The position numbers and the translations under genes were made by a program. The notes under the pieces were generated by a model that was not told the origin of the DNA, made no database searches, and was given only the letters and a program-made list of their open reading frames with translations. Positions 1 through 10,200 of a DNA stretch of 64,000 bases are shown one piece after another; position 1 is the stretch's first letter; every line of letters starts with the position of its first letter. The stretch covers positions 71,122 through 135,121 of the forward strand of contig NZ_BSDI01000032.1 of NCBI RefSeq assembly GCF_027923225.1, given 5' to 3'. Source of the DNA: Phytohabitans aurantiacus. Lineage in GTDB: Bacteria > Actinomycetota > Actinomycetes > Mycobacteriales > Micromonosporaceae.

Positions 1-27
1 TAACGACTTGAGGGACGCCCTGATCAC
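1..27. repeat. Family A palindromic repeat, right half (copy A1)
   Basis: Bases 7-27 are the right arm of the hairpin seen complete at 21903-21956 and 51799-51852, and bases 1-6 (taacga) are the same loop end. The left arm must lie before the window. As in the other copies, a minus-strand gene ends right beside it (stop at 31-33), so it probably acts as a terminator for the symporter gene. Confidence 0.8.
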
Positions 28-30
28 GGG

Positions 31-1713
31 TTAGAGGGTGTGGCGGCCGCCGCCTGTCGGGGTGAACAGGGACTGGGAGGCCTGCTCGTGGGCGGTCTCT
101 CCGTCGATCAGCTCGGTCATCCGGCGCAGCGTCGGGTCGCCCTCGTCGGCCACGTAGTCGTGCTCGCGGGTGCGGTCACGCCCGTCCGGTACCCCGAGCG
201 CCCGCAGCAGCGGCGTCGCGAGCGCGGCCACCACCAGGTTGGCCGCCAGCGCCACCACACCCACGTAGATCGTGCTGCGGGTGTCGAAGCCCACGTTGCT
301 CAGCGGCCACGCGGACCCGCCGAAGTGTTCCCGGACGATGTTGCCGTCGGCGCCGCGCTGCGGGATCTGGTACAGCATCACGAGGCCCGTGGTGAGCCCG
401 CCGATGATGCCCGCGACCAGCGCCCACCGGTGCAGCCAGGCGGTGAAGAGCCCGATGGCGACCGCCGGCAGCGTCTGCATGACGAAGACGCCGCCGATGA
501 GCTGGAGGTCGATGGCGAACTGGGTGTTGAGCATCAGGATGCAGATCACCGCGCCGAACTTCATGGCCAGCGAGGTGATCTTGCTGACCAGGGTCTCCTC
601 GGCGGGGGTAGCCTGCGGGCGGATGAACTCCTTGTAGATGTCGCGGGTGAAGAGGTTCGCCGCGGCGATCGACATGATGGCGGCGGGCACCATCGCGCCC
701 ACCCCGATCGCGGCGAACGCCAGCCCCGCACTCCAGTCCGGGAAGTTCGCGTCGAACCACAGCGGCACGACCGTGTTGCGGTCACCGCCGATCGGCTGGA
801 TGTCGCTGAGGATCGCCGCGAAACCGACCAGCATCAGCACGCCGAGCGTCAGCGTGTACAGGGGCAGTACCGACAGGTTGCGGCGCAGCGTGGCCCGGTT
901 GCGGGAGGCGAGCACGCCGGTCAGCGTGTGCGGGTACAGGAACAGCGCGACCGCCGATCCGATGGCCAGCGTGACGTAGTTGAGCTGGCTGCTGGAGGCC
1001 AGCAGGAGCCCGTCGGTCGTGCTCTCCGACGTGGCGTACTTCGTCTCCGCGACCCGGAAGACCGTCTCCCAGCCGCCGGAGTGCGAGGCCACGATCAGGA
1101 ACGCCGCCAGCACCGTCCACAGCACCAGCGAGTCCTTGACGATCGAGATCAGCGCCGGCGCCCGCAGGCCGGAGTTGAACGTGTACAGCGCGAGGACGAT
1201 GAACGCGGCGGTGAGCGGCCACCCCTCCGGCAGCCCCATCACCTTGAACACCGCCTCGATGCCGATGAGCTGCAGCGCGATGTACGGCATCGTGGCCAGG
1301 ATGCCGGTCACGGCGACGCCGAGCGCGAGCGTCCGGGAGCCGAACCGGGCCCGGACGAACTCCGCCGGCGTCACGAACCCGTGCACGTGGCACACCGACC
1401 AGAAGCGGGCCAGTACCACGAAGAGCATCGGGTACACGATCACCAGGAACGGCATCGGGAAGAAGCCGGAGGCGCCGACGCCGAAGACCAGCGTGGGCAC
1501 CGCCACGAACGTGTAGGCGGTGTAGACGTCGCCGCTGAGGAGGAAGAAGGTGACCCAGTTGCCGAAGGCGCGGCCGCCGAGTCCCCACTCCTCGAGCGTG
1601 TGGATGTTGTCTGGGCGGCGCCATCGGGCGGCCCAGAAGCCCATGACGGTCACCAGACCAAACATGAACGCGAAGATCCAAAACTCGACCTGGTGGTCGG
1701 CGAATGTGGGCAT
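31..1713 (-). CDS. Sodium:solute symporter family permease
   Basis: A 560-residue integral membrane protein with about 13 hydrophobic segments, typical of the sodium:solute symporter (SSS) family that moves small organic solutes with Na+. An early glycine- and aromatic-rich stretch (LGGRAFGNWVTFFLLSGD, about residues 45-62) matches the family's first helices. It follows a DUF3311 protein by only 4 bases, an arrangement known for actinobacterial monocarboxylate-type permeases (MctP-like). The substrate cannot be read from the sequence; acetate, pyruvate or another monocarboxylate is an inference from that pairing. The C-terminal tail (about residues 515-560) is polar and probably cytoplasmic. 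The gene ends at the family A hairpin. Confidence 0.85.
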   Translation of the reverse strand: MPTFADHQVEFWIFAFMFGLVTVMGFWAARWRRPDNIHTLEEWGLGGRAFGNWVTFFLLSGDVYTAYTFVAVPTLVFGVGASGFFPMPFLVIVYPMLFVVLARFWSVCHVHGFVTPAEFVRARFGSRTLALGVAVTGILATMPYIALQLIGIEAVFKVMGLPEGWPLTAAFIVLALYTFNSGLRAPALISIVKDSLVLWTVLAAFLIVASHSGGWETVFRVAETKYATSESTTDGLLLASSSQLNYVTLAIGSAVALFLYPHTLTGVLASRNRATLRRNLSVLPLYTLTLGVLMLVGFAAILSDIQPIGGDRNTVVPLWFDANFPDWSAGLAFAAIGVGAMVPAAIMSIAAANLFTRDIYKEFIRPQATPAEETLVSKITSLAMKFGAVICILMLNTQFAIDLQLIGGVFVMQTLPAVAIGLFTAWLHRWALVAGIIGGLTTGLVMLYQIPQRGADGNIVREHFGGSAWPLSNVGFDTRSTIYVGVVALAANLVVAALATPLLRALGVPDGRDRTREHDYVADEGDPTLRRMTELIDGETAHEQASQSLFTPTGGGRHTL

Positions 1714-1717
1714 GTCC

Positions 1718-2035
1718 CTACTTGTCTTTGGTGGCGACGTGCACGATCGCGATGATCACCGAGGCTAGGAGGGCGAACGCGAGCTGGCACCAGTAGAAGA
1801 ACGGCAGCCCCAGCAGCGTCGGCTCGATCCGGTTGTAGAGCGGCGTCAGGAGCGGCACGACGATCGGAATAAGAAGCAGCCAGTGCCACGGGCTTGAGTC
1901 GGCACGGCGCTGCGGGCGGACCGGTGTAGGCCGGCTCGCCTGGTATTCCGGCTTGTGGGGTGGCCACTGCCCGGGGCGGTTCGGCGGCCACGGGTGGCCC
2001 GGCGCGGCTCCGGGGGTACGGCGCTGCTCGGCCAC
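1718..2035 (-). CDS. DUF3311 small membrane protein
   Basis: The protein has 105 residues. The GTG start at 2033-2035 was chosen because a GGAGG lies 5 bases upstream on the minus strand; the frame stays open further upstream but has no comparable ribosome site. About 45 polar, proline-rich residues precede two hydrophobic helices (WHWLLLIPIVVPLLTPLYNR and a second containing FYWCQLAFALLASVIIAIV), the usual DUF3311 layout. DUF3311 proteins are usually encoded directly before an SSS permease, as here, and are thought to be accessory subunits; the biochemical role is unknown. It is probably co-transcribed with the symporter. Confidence 0.8.
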   Translation of the reverse strand: MAEQRRTPGAAPGHPWPPNRPGQWPPHKPEYQASRPTPVRPQRRADSSPWHWLLLIPIVVPLLTPLYNRIEPTLLGLPFFYWCQLAFALLASVIIAIVHVATKDK

Positions 2036-2315
2036 AAGTGCCTCCGTAAGAGTGATTTGTCCAGGAGTGACGCAGGTCACCGCTCGTGATACTGGAAAAG
2101 CGTCCGAGATCGCGAATCCACCGTTTGGTGGAGGTGGTATCCACCGAACGTTCTGAAAACATTTCGGTCGCCGTCCGTCACCAAACATCCGTCCGAGCGG
2201 AAATGGGCGCGGTAGTGACGGCGTTAAGCCGATAAGATAAGGGGTACTTCAGCAGCACGCGATCCAGCCGTGCACAGAGATGGAAGCGGGTGGCATTGGC
2301 CCACGGGCCAGACCT

Positions 2316-3362
2316 ATGACGACAGCATCCCCCACCGGGCAGACCCGCGTGCAGACCAAGATCACGGTTCCTGACTCGCAGATCATGGTGAACCTGCTCG
2401 GCGCCGGGGATGAGATCCTTCGGCTCGTCGAGCGGTCCCTGCGAAGCGATGTCCACGTCCGCGGCAACGAGATCACCATTACCGGAGTGCCGGCCGACAA
2501 CGCGCTGGCCGAGCGCCTGTTCACCGAGTTGCTCGAGCTGATCGAGAAGGGCGAGACACTGACCACCGACGCTGTGCGGCGTACCGTCGGCATGCTCGAG
2601 CAGGGCACGTCCGAGCGGCCCGCCGAGGTTCTCACGCTCAACATCCTGTCCCGGCGCGGCCGCACCATCCGGCCGAAGACGCTGGGGCAGAAGCGCTACG
2701 TCGACGCGATCGACGGGCACACCATCGTGTTCGGCATCGGCCCGGCGGGTACCGGCAAGACGTACCTCGCGATGGCCAAGGCCGTGCAGGCGCTCCAGGC
2801 CAAGCAGGTCAACCGGATCATCCTGACCCGGCCGGCGGTCGAGGCCGGGGAGCGGCTCGGCTTTCTGCCCGGCACGCTGTACGAGAAGATCGACCCGTAC
2901 CTGCGGCCGCTGTACGACGCGCTGCACGACATGCTCGACCCCGAGTCGATCCCGCGGCTGATGCAGGCGGGCACGATCGAGGTCGCGCCCCTGGCGTACA
3001 TGCGTGGTCGCACGCTCAACGACGCGTTCATCATTCTCGACGAGGCGCAGAACACCACGCCCGAGCAGATGAAGATGTTCCTGACCCGGCTCGGCTTCGG
3101 CTCCAGGATCGTCGTGACCGGCGATGTCACCCAGGTCGACTTGCCGGGCGGCACCACCAGCGGGCTCAAGGTCGTCCGTGACATCCTGGAGGGCGTCGAA
3201 GACGTCCACTTCGCGCAGCTCTCCAGCTCTGACGTGGTGCGCCACCGGCTGGTCAGCGACATTGTCGACGCGTACGCCCGGTGGGACGCCGAGCGCGAGT
3301 CGAGTGGCCAGGGCGTGCACGCCGTGCCCGGACGCACCGCGCGCGCGGGCCGGCGTCGCTGA
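2316..3362 (+). CDS. phoH: PhoH family ATPase
   Basis: A PhoH-like P-loop ATPase of about 348 residues. The Walker A motif GPAGTGKT lies near residue 142 and a Walker B-type ILDEAQNT near residue 240, in the standard PhoH order. An N-terminal KH-like region (residues about 15-100) precedes the ATPase core. PhoH is genetically linked to RNA processing and sits before ybeY in most actinobacteria, as here. An in-frame ATG at 2280 would add 12 residues; neither start has a clear ribosome site, and 2316 gives the usual family N-terminus (MTTAS). A gataag-containing AT-richer stretch at about 2230-2240 may be the promoter. Confidence 0.9.
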   Translation: MTTASPTGQTRVQTKITVPDSQIMVNLLGAGDEILRLVERSLRSDVHVRGNEITITGVPADNALAERLFTELLELIEKGETLTTDAVRRTVGMLEQGTSERPAEVLTLNILSRRGRTIRPKTLGQKRYVDAIDGHTIVFGIGPAGTGKTYLAMAKAVQALQAKQVNRIILTRPAVEAGERLGFLPGTLYEKIDPYLRPLYDALHDMLDPESIPRLMQAGTIEVAPLAYMRGRTLNDAFIILDEAQNTTPEQMKMFLTRLGFGSRIVVTGDVTQVDLPGGTTSGLKVVRDILEGVEDVHFAQLSSSDVVRHRLVSDIVDAYARWDAERESSGQGVHAVPGRTARAGRRR

Positions 3363-3402
3363 TTCGATCCGTGGAAAAGCCGTAAACCGGGAGAAAAGCG
3401 CG

Positions 3403-3867
3403 TTGTCCATCGAGATCGCCAACGAGTCCGGCATCAGCGTCGACACCGACGCGGTGCTGGCCGTCGCCAGGCACACCCTCGACGAGATGGGTGTCAACCC
3501 GCTCGCCGAGCTGTCCGTGTTGCTTGTCGACATCGAATACATGACCGAGCTGAACCATCGCTGGATGGGCAGCGACGGCCCGACCGATGTGCTCGCGTTC
3601 CCTATGGACGAGGGCAGCGTCGACCACGGCCCAGGTGAGGCCGGTTCCGGTGAGCCGGCCCTGCTCGGCGACATCGTGTTGTGCCCGGAGGTGGCGGCCA
3701 AGCAGGCGGCCACCGCCGGTCACTCCGCGGCCGACGAGCTGCACCTGCTGACCGTCCACGGCGCCCTGCACCTGCTCGGCTATGACCACGCCGAGCCGGA
3801 GGAGGAGCGGGAGATGTTCGCGCTGCAGGCTCGTCTGCTGTCCAGCTGGCGGGCCAGCCGGGCCTGA
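3403..3867 (+). CDS. ybeY: Endoribonuclease / rRNA maturation factor YbeY
   Basis: A 154-residue YbeY metalloprotein, the single-strand endoribonuclease acting in 16S rRNA 3'-end maturation and ribosome quality control. The zinc-binding signature [11 protein letters not shown] is near residues 120-130, and the conserved [10 protein letters not shown] and PTDVLAFPM segments are present. The TTG at 3403-3405 was chosen as start because GGGAG stands 8-9 bases upstream and the family N-terminus begins here. The frame is open further upstream only because it overlaps phoH out of frame. It lies between phoH and the CNNM gene, 2 bases from the latter. Confidence 0.9.
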   Translation: MSIEIANESGISVDTDAVLAVARHTLDEMGVNPLAELSVLLVDIEYMTELNHRWMGSDGPTDVLAFPMDEGSVDHGPGEAGSGEPALLGDIVLCPEVAAKQAATAGHSAADELHLLTVHGALHLLGYDHAEPEEEREMFALQARLLSSWRASRA

Positions 3868-3869
3868 CA

Positions 3870-5216
3870 ATGATTCTTGCGGAGGCCGCCGCGGCGGGTG
3901 GCTTACCAGACATCCAGCTCCTGCTGGCCGCCGCCGGGCTGGTCGTTCTCGCGGGCATCTTCGCGATGACCGACGCCGCGCTCGGCGCCGTCTCGCACGC
4001 GCGCGCCGCCGAGCTGGCCAGAGAAGGTGTACGCGGAGCGCGTGCCCTCCAGATCGTGGCGTCCGACGTCGTCCGGCACCTCAACCTGCTGCTCCTGCTG
4101 CGGTTGCTCTGCGAGCTGACCGCCACCACGCTGGTCGCGCTGGTGGCGGTCGACACGTTCGACGCCGGCTGGACCGCCGCGCTGGTCACGGCGGGCGCGA
4201 TGACGGTGGTCAGCTTCGTCGTCGTCGGAGTCGGCCCGCGCACGATCGGGCGCCAGCACGCGTACGCCGTCGGGCGCGCCACCGCCCCGCTGGTGCGCTG
4301 GCTGGGCCGCGCGCTCGGTCCGCTCGCGTCACTGCTGATCCTGATCGGCAACGCGGTGACACCCGGCCGCGGCTTCCGGGAGGGCCCGTTCGCCACCCAG
4401 GTGGAGCTGCGCGAGCTGGTCGACCTCGCCGAGCAGCGCGGCGTGGTGGAGCACGGCGAGCGGCAGATGATCCACTCGGTGTTCGCGCTGGGCGAGACCA
4501 TCGCGCGCGAGGTCATGGTGCCGCGTACCGAGATGGTGTGGATCGAGTCGCACAAGTCGCTGCGGCAGGCGCTCGTGCTCTTCATGCGCTCCGGCTTCTC
4601 GCGCATCCCGGTGATAGGGGAGAGCGTCGACGACGTGCTCGGCATCCTGTACCTGAAGGACGTGGTGCGCCGCACCCAGAGCGGTGACCCGGCGGCCGAG
4701 GCGATGGCGGTCGCCGACCTGATGCGCGAGGCGACCTTCGTTCCCGAGTCCAAGCCGGTCGACGACCTGCTCTCCGAGATGCAGGCCGCCCGCACGCACC
4801 TGGTGATCGTCGTCGACGAGTACGGCGGCACGGGCGGACTTGTCACGATCGAAGACATCCTGGAGGAGATCGTCGGCGAGATCACCGACGAGTACGACGT
4901 GGAGCGCCCGCCGGTCGAGCGGCTCGGCGACGGCGCGGTCCGCGTCACCGCCCGCCTGCCCGTCGAAGACCTCGGCGAGCTGTTCGACGTCGAGCTGCCC
5001 GCCGACGAGGTCGAGACCGTGGGAGGTCTGCTCGCACAGGCCCTGGGCCGCGTACCGATCCCGGGCGCGGAGGCTACGGTGGGCGGGCTGCGGCTCGTCG
5101 CCGAAGGCACCACGGGCAGGCGCAACCACATCGACTCCGTCCTCGTCCGCCGCGACCTCGATGTCGAGGTCCCGGCCGAAGTACCCGAACAGGAGAGGCA
5201 ACCCGCAGATGCCTGA
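3870..5216 (+). CDS. CNNM/HlyC-CorC family CBS-domain membrane protein
   Basis: A 448-residue protein with the standard HlyC/CorC-CNNM architecture. An N-terminal DUF21 membrane region (about residues 8-150, four hydrophobic segments) is followed by a CBS pair (about 205-330) opening with the characteristic VMVPRTEMVW. A C-terminal CorC/HlyC transporter-associated domain (about 350-430) follows. Family members are linked to divalent cation (Mg2+/Co2+) transport or its regulation; haemolysin in older names is misleading. It starts 2 bases after ybeY and overlaps the next gene by 8 bases, consistent with one phoH-to-era transcript. Confidence 0.9.
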   Translation: MILAEAAAAGGLPDIQLLLAAAGLVVLAGIFAMTDAALGAVSHARAAELAREGVRGARALQIVASDVVRHLNLLLLLRLLCELTATTLVALVAVDTFDAGWTAALVTAGAMTVVSFVVVGVGPRTIGRQHAYAVGRATAPLVRWLGRALGPLASLLILIGNAVTPGRGFREGPFATQVELRELVDLAEQRGVVEHGERQMIHSVFALGETIAREVMVPRTEMVWIESHKSLRQALVLFMRSGFSRIPVIGESVDDVLGILYLKDVVRRTQSGDPAAEAMAVADLMREATFVPESKPVDDLLSEMQAARTHLVIVVDEYGGTGGLVTIEDILEEIVGEITDEYDVERPPVERLGDGAVRVTARLPVEDLGELFDVELPADEVETVGGLLAQALGRVPIPGAEATVGGLRLVAEGTTGRRNHIDSVLVRRDLDVEVPAEVPEQERQPADA

Positions 5217-5568
5217 GCCCACTGCTGCGCCCGCCGCGCTGGAGGCGGAAGACGCCAAGCTGGTCACGCTCGCCCGCGGCGCGCGGGCCCGGATAGGCGC
5301 CGTCGAGGGCGCCGCCGTGCGCGACCAGGACGGGCGCACGTACGCGGCGGCGAACGTGGCGCTGCCCTCGCTCACGCTCACCGCGCTCCAGCTCGCCGTG
5401 GCGTCCGCCGTGGCCGCCGGTGCGACCCGGCTCGAGGCCGCGGCCGTGGTGACCGAGGCGTCCACTCTCGACGGTGCCGGTCACGCCGCCGTGCGCGACC
5501 TGGCCGCCGAGGCGCCCATCCACGTGGTGGCCCCCAGCGGCACCATCCTCGGCACGGTGACTTCGTGA
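5209..5568 (+). CDS. Catalytically degenerate cytidine-deaminase-like protein
   Basis: A 119-residue protein that follows the cytidine deaminase fold from end to end: helix ARGARARIGAV, strand GAAVRDQDGRTY, the position of the active-site helix (LPSLTLTALQLAVASAVAAG), strand AAAVVTEA, second helix, and strand PIHVVAPSGTI. The zinc ligands are absent. Where active enzymes have a Cys/His-Ala-Glu and a Pro-Cys-x-x-Cys, this one has ALQ and GAGHAA. It is therefore unlikely to deaminate cytidine. A similar gene occupies the CNNM-era gap in other actinobacteria, such as the Rv2365c position in M. tuberculosis. The ATG at 5209 lies inside the end of the CNNM gene, and the stop overlaps the era start (GTGA). 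Confidence 0.8.
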   Translation: MPEPTAAPAALEAEDAKLVTLARGARARIGAVEGAAVRDQDGRTYAAANVALPSLTLTALQLAVASAVAAGATRLEAAAVVTEASTLDGAGHAAVRDLAAEAPIHVVAPSGTILGTVTS

Positions 5569-6443
5569 CGTACCGGGCGGGGTTTGCCTGCTTCGTCGGG
5601 CGGCCGAACGCCGGCAAGTCGACGCTGATGAACGCGATCATCGGGCAGAAGATCGCCATCACGTCAAACAAGCCGCAGACGACCCGGCACGTCATCCGGG
5701 GGGTGCTGCACCGCCCCGAGGCACAGGTCGTACTCGTCGACACCCCCGGCCTGCACCGCCCGCGCACGCTGCTCGGCGAGCGCCTCAACGACCTCGTGCG
5801 GTCGACCTGGAGCGAGGTCGACGTGATCGGCCTGTGCATCCCGGCCGACGAGGCGATCGGCCGGGGCGACCGGTTCATCACCGGCGAGCTTGCCGAGCTC
5901 AAGGCGTCCGTGCTCGCCGTGGTCACCAAGGCCGACCTGGTCGACAAGAAGCGGCTCGCCGAGCAGCTCGTCGCGGTCAGCGAGCTGGGCGAGTTCGCCG
6001 AGGTGGTGCCGGTCAGCGCCGTTTCGGGGTACCAGGTGGAGACGCTGATCGACGTGATCTCCGGGTACCTGCCCGAGTCACCGCAGCTCTACCCCGACGA
6101 CATGCTCACCGACGAGCCCGAGCAGGTGCTGATCGCCGAGCTGATCCGCGAGGCGGCGCTCGAGGGCGTCCGCGACGAGCTGCCGCACTCGATCGCCGTC
6201 GTGGTCGAGGAGATGATGCGCGAGGGCGCGCTCACCAAGATCTACGCCGACGTGTACGTGGAGCGGCAGAGCCAAAAGGCGATCGTGATCGGTGCGAGGG
6301 CCAGCCGGCTCAAAGAGGTCGGCACCCGTGCCCGCCACGAGATCGAGGGGCTGATCGGCGGCAAGGTGTACCTCGACCTGCACGTCCGGGTGGCCAAAGA
6401 CTGGCAGCGCGATCCGAAGCAGCTTCGCAAGCTGGGCTTCTAA
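5565..6443 (+). CDS. era: GTPase Era
   Basis: A 292-residue Era GTPase, which binds the 3' end of 16S rRNA and assists 30S subunit maturation. G1 is GRPNAGKST (about residues 10-18), G3 DTPG in VDTPGLH, G4 TKAD. The C-terminal KH domain (IVIGARASRLKEVG and the following residues, about 240-292) is intact and ends in the conserved KLGF. GTG start at 5565 overlaps the preceding stop, indicating translational coupling. The next gene begins on the base after the stop. Confidence 0.96.
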   Translation: MTYRAGFACFVGRPNAGKSTLMNAIIGQKIAITSNKPQTTRHVIRGVLHRPEAQVVLVDTPGLHRPRTLLGERLNDLVRSTWSEVDVIGLCIPADEAIGRGDRFITGELAELKASVLAVVTKADLVDKKRLAEQLVAVSELGEFAEVVPVSAVSGYQVETLIDVISGYLPESPQLYPDDMLTDEPEQVLIAELIREAALEGVRDELPHSIAVVVEEMMREGALTKIYADVYVERQSQKAIVIGARASRLKEVGTRARHEIEGLIGGKVYLDLHVRVAKDWQRDPKQLRKLGF

Positions 6444-7214
6444 ATGGGCGGGCGGCTACTCGTCACCGGCTCGGCCGGTCGCGTCGGCCGCCTGCTCCGG
6501 CCCCGGCTGGCCCGCCCCGGCCGCGAGCTGCGCCTGCTCGACCTGGCACCCCAGGAGCCGGCCACTCCCGGCGAGACGCTGATCGAAGGCGACCTGACCG
6601 ACGCTGAGACGCTCGCGCGGGCGGTCGCCAATGTCGACGCGGTGCTGCACCTGGCGGCGTACCCGGTGGAGCGGAGCTGGGCGGACCTGCAGCGACTCAA
6701 CGTGGATGGCACCCGCGCGGTGCTCGAAGCCGCGCGCGAAGCCGGCGTCCGCCGCGTGTTGCTGGCTTCGACCATCCACGCCGCGGGTTTCTACCCGCGA
6801 AGTGACGTGCTGCCGGCGAGCGTGCCGGCCCGGCCAGACACGTACTACGGCTGGAGCAAGGCGGCGGTGGAGTCGCTCGGCAGCCTGTACGCCGACCGGT
6901 TCGGCATGAGAGTGTTCGCGCTGCGGCTCGGTGCCTGCTTCGCCCGGCCGCTGGGTGACCTGCTCGACGTGTGGCTCTCCCCGGACGACTGCGCCCGCCT
7001 GGTCGAGGCGTGCCTGGCCACCGACCGCACCGGTTACCGGGTGGTGTGGGGGATCAGCCGGAACACCCGCCGCTGGCTGTCGCTGGCCGAGGGCGAGGAG
7101 ATCGGCTACCACCCGCGAGACGACGCGGAGGCGTACGCCGCGTCGCTGAACCCGGTCGACGGCGATCGGCTCGGCGGCTTCTTCTGCGACCACCCCTTAG
7201 GCGACCCCCTCTAA
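6444..7214 (+). CDS. NAD-dependent epimerase/dehydratase, uronate-dehydrogenase-like
   Basis: A 256-residue short-chain (extended SDR) oxidoreductase. The Rossmann motif GSAGRVG is at residues 8-14, the catalytic YGWSK (Tyr-x-x-x-Lys) near residue 134, and DAVLHLAA before it. The C-terminal run GISRNTRRWLSLAEGEEIGY is close to what is seen in bacterial uronate dehydrogenases, which oxidise glucuronate or galacturonate to the aldaric acid lactone. Related sugar-nucleotide epimerases cannot be excluded. It abuts era with no gap, although a link to ribosome maturation is not expected. Its stop is 18 bases from the end of the opposite-strand ATPase gene. Confidence 0.75.
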   Translation: MGGRLLVTGSAGRVGRLLRPRLARPGRELRLLDLAPQEPATPGETLIEGDLTDAETLARAVANVDAVLHLAAYPVERSWADLQRLNVDGTRAVLEAAREAGVRRVLLASTIHAAGFYPRSDVLPASVPARPDTYYGWSKAAVESLGSLYADRFGMRVFALRLGACFARPLGDLLDVWLSPDDCARLVEACLATDRTGYRVVWGISRNTRRWLSLAEGEEIGYHPRDDAEAYAASLNPVDGDRLGGFFCDHPLGDPL

Positions 7215-7232
7215 CGCCCCCGCCCCGCCGCG

Positions 7233-10200
7233 TTAGGCGCGGGCCCGTTCGATGATCTCTTCGGCGGTGAGTGGGCTCTTGGGGTGGTGGCTGAGGCAGA
7301 GCGGCGCCTGCAGCTTCTGGAACTCGGCCCCTTCGATCGCCGCGTAGAACTGGCCCGTGCCCAGCCGGCCGACGTCGGAGATGTCGCTGCCCTTCGCGCG
7401 TGCCAGCTCTCGCGCCGCGCCGATCTGCGTCGGGTGGTTGAGCAGGCCGAACAGTTGGGTGGCGGCGTTGCCGGTGACCCGGTTGTGCAGGCCCTTCGGC
7501 GCCTGGGTGGCGAAGATCAGCCCGAGCCCGTACTTGCGCGCCTGCGATGCGAGCGCGAGCGTGCTCTGGGTGCAGGCGGTCATCGCGCCGGACGGGGCGA
7601 GCGTCTGGGCCTCGTCCATGACGAGCAGGCCGCCGAGAGGGCGGTCGCCGGCCGGGTGCTGCTTGATCCAGGCGAAGAGCGCGAGCTGGAGCTGGTTGAC
7701 GAAGCTCTGCCGCTGCTCGTCGTCGGGAAGGCCGATGAGGCTGATCACCGAGACGCGGGCACGCCGCCCCGAGCTGGGTGTCAGCAACACTCCGGGGTCG
7801 ACCGGCGTGCCGCTGCCGCCGAAGAGCGGATCGTTGACCATGGTCGCCTTCAGCAGCTGGGCCATCTCCGCCGCCATCTTGCCGGCACCGTCGAGCGCGC
7901 TCACTCCGTCGGGCAGGTCGTTGAGCAGGTCGACGAAGTCGCCCAGGTCGCTGGCGCCGGTGCGGGCGTAGTACCCGAGTGCCTCGCGCAGGACGGCCTG
8001 GCTCTTGGCCGCCTTCGCGGTCGAGCCGTCGGCCTTGGCCCGGGGCGCGAGCGAGGCGGTGGCCGCGTCGACCGCCGCGCCGAACGCGTCGCGGTCGTCG
8101 AGGATGCCGGCGAAGTCGGGCAGGGGCCGGAAGGCTAGCGGGCGGCCGCTTTCCCGCCGCGGGGTCCAGATTACGACCTCGGTGGTACGCAGGTACTCCT
8201 CGGCGCGGGCGATCTCGGTCGCGTCCCAGCCCTCAGGCGGCGCCGGCCACGCCTCACCGAGGCGCGCCAGGTCGTTGTTGGGGTCGAGCACGATCGCGGA
8301 GACACCGCGCAACGCGCACTCCTCGACCAGCCGCCGGATCAGCACTGTCTTGCCGGAACCGGAGCCGGCGAAGATGGCGGTGTGGCGCCGGAGCGCTTCC
8401 AGGTCGACGCTGACGGGGCTGGCGTAGTCGGTGTCGAATCCCAGGGTGATCCGCCGCTCGTCGTGGTCGGGCGCCTTCGGACCCGCTTCCGGCACGTCGA
8501 CGTCGATAGGCGCCGGGGCTTCGGTAAGCGCCGCGCTGAGGAACTCGACCTCCCGGGTCGGCTGCCGGGACGCGAACCAGGGTTGCAGCGTCTCGTACCC
8601 GTACCGCTTGATCATGCCCTGCAGCGCCAGCAGGATGGCGATGTCGCGGTCGCCGAAGCGCAGCTGCCTGCCGCCCGCCTTCTCGAAGGCCCGGAGCACC
8701 TCCTGCGTGCGAGCGCCCTGCGAGTACTCCGGGTTGCGGAGGAGGAAGAGCTTGCGCCGCGTGACGCCCTCGGTAAGCCCCGCCGCCCGGACGGCGTTGC
8801 GGATGCGGTTGAGCGCTGAAATGTGATGCTTGGCGGCGATCGCTCGGAACGCCCAGTGCTCCTCGTCTTCGGTTTCGTCGCCGAACGTACGCCGGAGGCG
8901 GGCGTGCAGTGCCGGCTTGCCACCGGGCTGCGGGTCGTTCCAGTAGGCGTCGCGCGCGTCACCCCGTTCCGCGATCCATGCGGTGAGACCGGCTTCGAGG
9001 AGCGCCGGCAGCACGGTGTCTTCGGAGCGCTCGTCGAGTGCGGGAGCCGGATCGGCCTCGGCGATCAGCACGGCGAAGCGGGTGTCGTACTCCTCGAACG
9101 CGGCGGTCGGCTGCGAGACGGCGTCCTGACGGGGCGGACCCGCCGCCTCCACGGGCTTCTGGAGGAGGCTGACCATCTCCCGAACCTCGCCGGTGGCGAC
9201 GCAGGCTCGCATGTGCGAGTCGACCACGCGTAGCAATTCGCGCGGCGTGAACTGACGCGCGTCCTTGAAAGCATCCGGCGACACGGGCCAACTCGGATAC
9301 GGCGGTGTGAAGCCAACCTCGTCGAACTTCGCGGCGAACCGCTTCTCGATCAGCTCGCGGCCGATCTCCGCGGACGGGATGTCCGCGAGGTGAACCGCTT
9401 CTCGGAACCTGTCTTGCACGGTGTCGGTGACCTGAGTCTTGATCTGCTCCCAGGTGACTGGAAGGCAGCTGACGACCGAAAGGGTCCGGCGCGTGGTGTC
9501 GCGGAGCTGCATCAGACCACCGGCGATCTGTTCCAGCAGGAGCGCGGTGCGCCACTCCTCGCGTACGTCACCCGCCGTGCTCTTGGCCGACTGCGCCACG
9601 AGGACATCGATCTGATCCACCGCCACCACGGTCGGCCCCGTGAGCGCCAGCAAACGGGAGATGTCGCGCACGATCTCCTGAGCCGAGCGTTTGCTCCTTC
9701 GCATTCCCCAGCGTGCCCGCTCGCCGGGCTCCACCTCATCGTTGGAGCAGAGGAAGTCGTAGCCGATGTTTTCGTGGCTGGCACTCTTCGACGCGTACAG
9801 CACCAGGGCGCGAGCGGTGTCCTGGCACTCGGTGCCGACCTGGCGATCGGCCTTGCGCAGGAGGTCTATCACGGCGTCGAGCGCTGGGCGGGAGAGTGGC
9901 GTCTCACTCTCGCCGGTCATCGCACGACGGACGGCGCGCGGTGCGTCGATCCGGTCGGCGAGCCGGCGGAGGAAGACCCGGAGCTGGCTTTCGTCGCCGG
10001 CCGGCTCCCGGGAAAACCCGTCCAACATGGACAGTGCCAGGCTGCCCCAGAACGCGCTCGCCTCCATCACGCTGACGAGGAAGAAGTAGCCGCCGTCGGC
10101 TTGGACCCGCTCGCGGACCGAGCCGAGCAGGTGGGTCTTGCCGGCGCCGCGCTGGCCGAGCACCACGACGCCAACCGGGCTGGACTCGGTGCTGTCGCGC

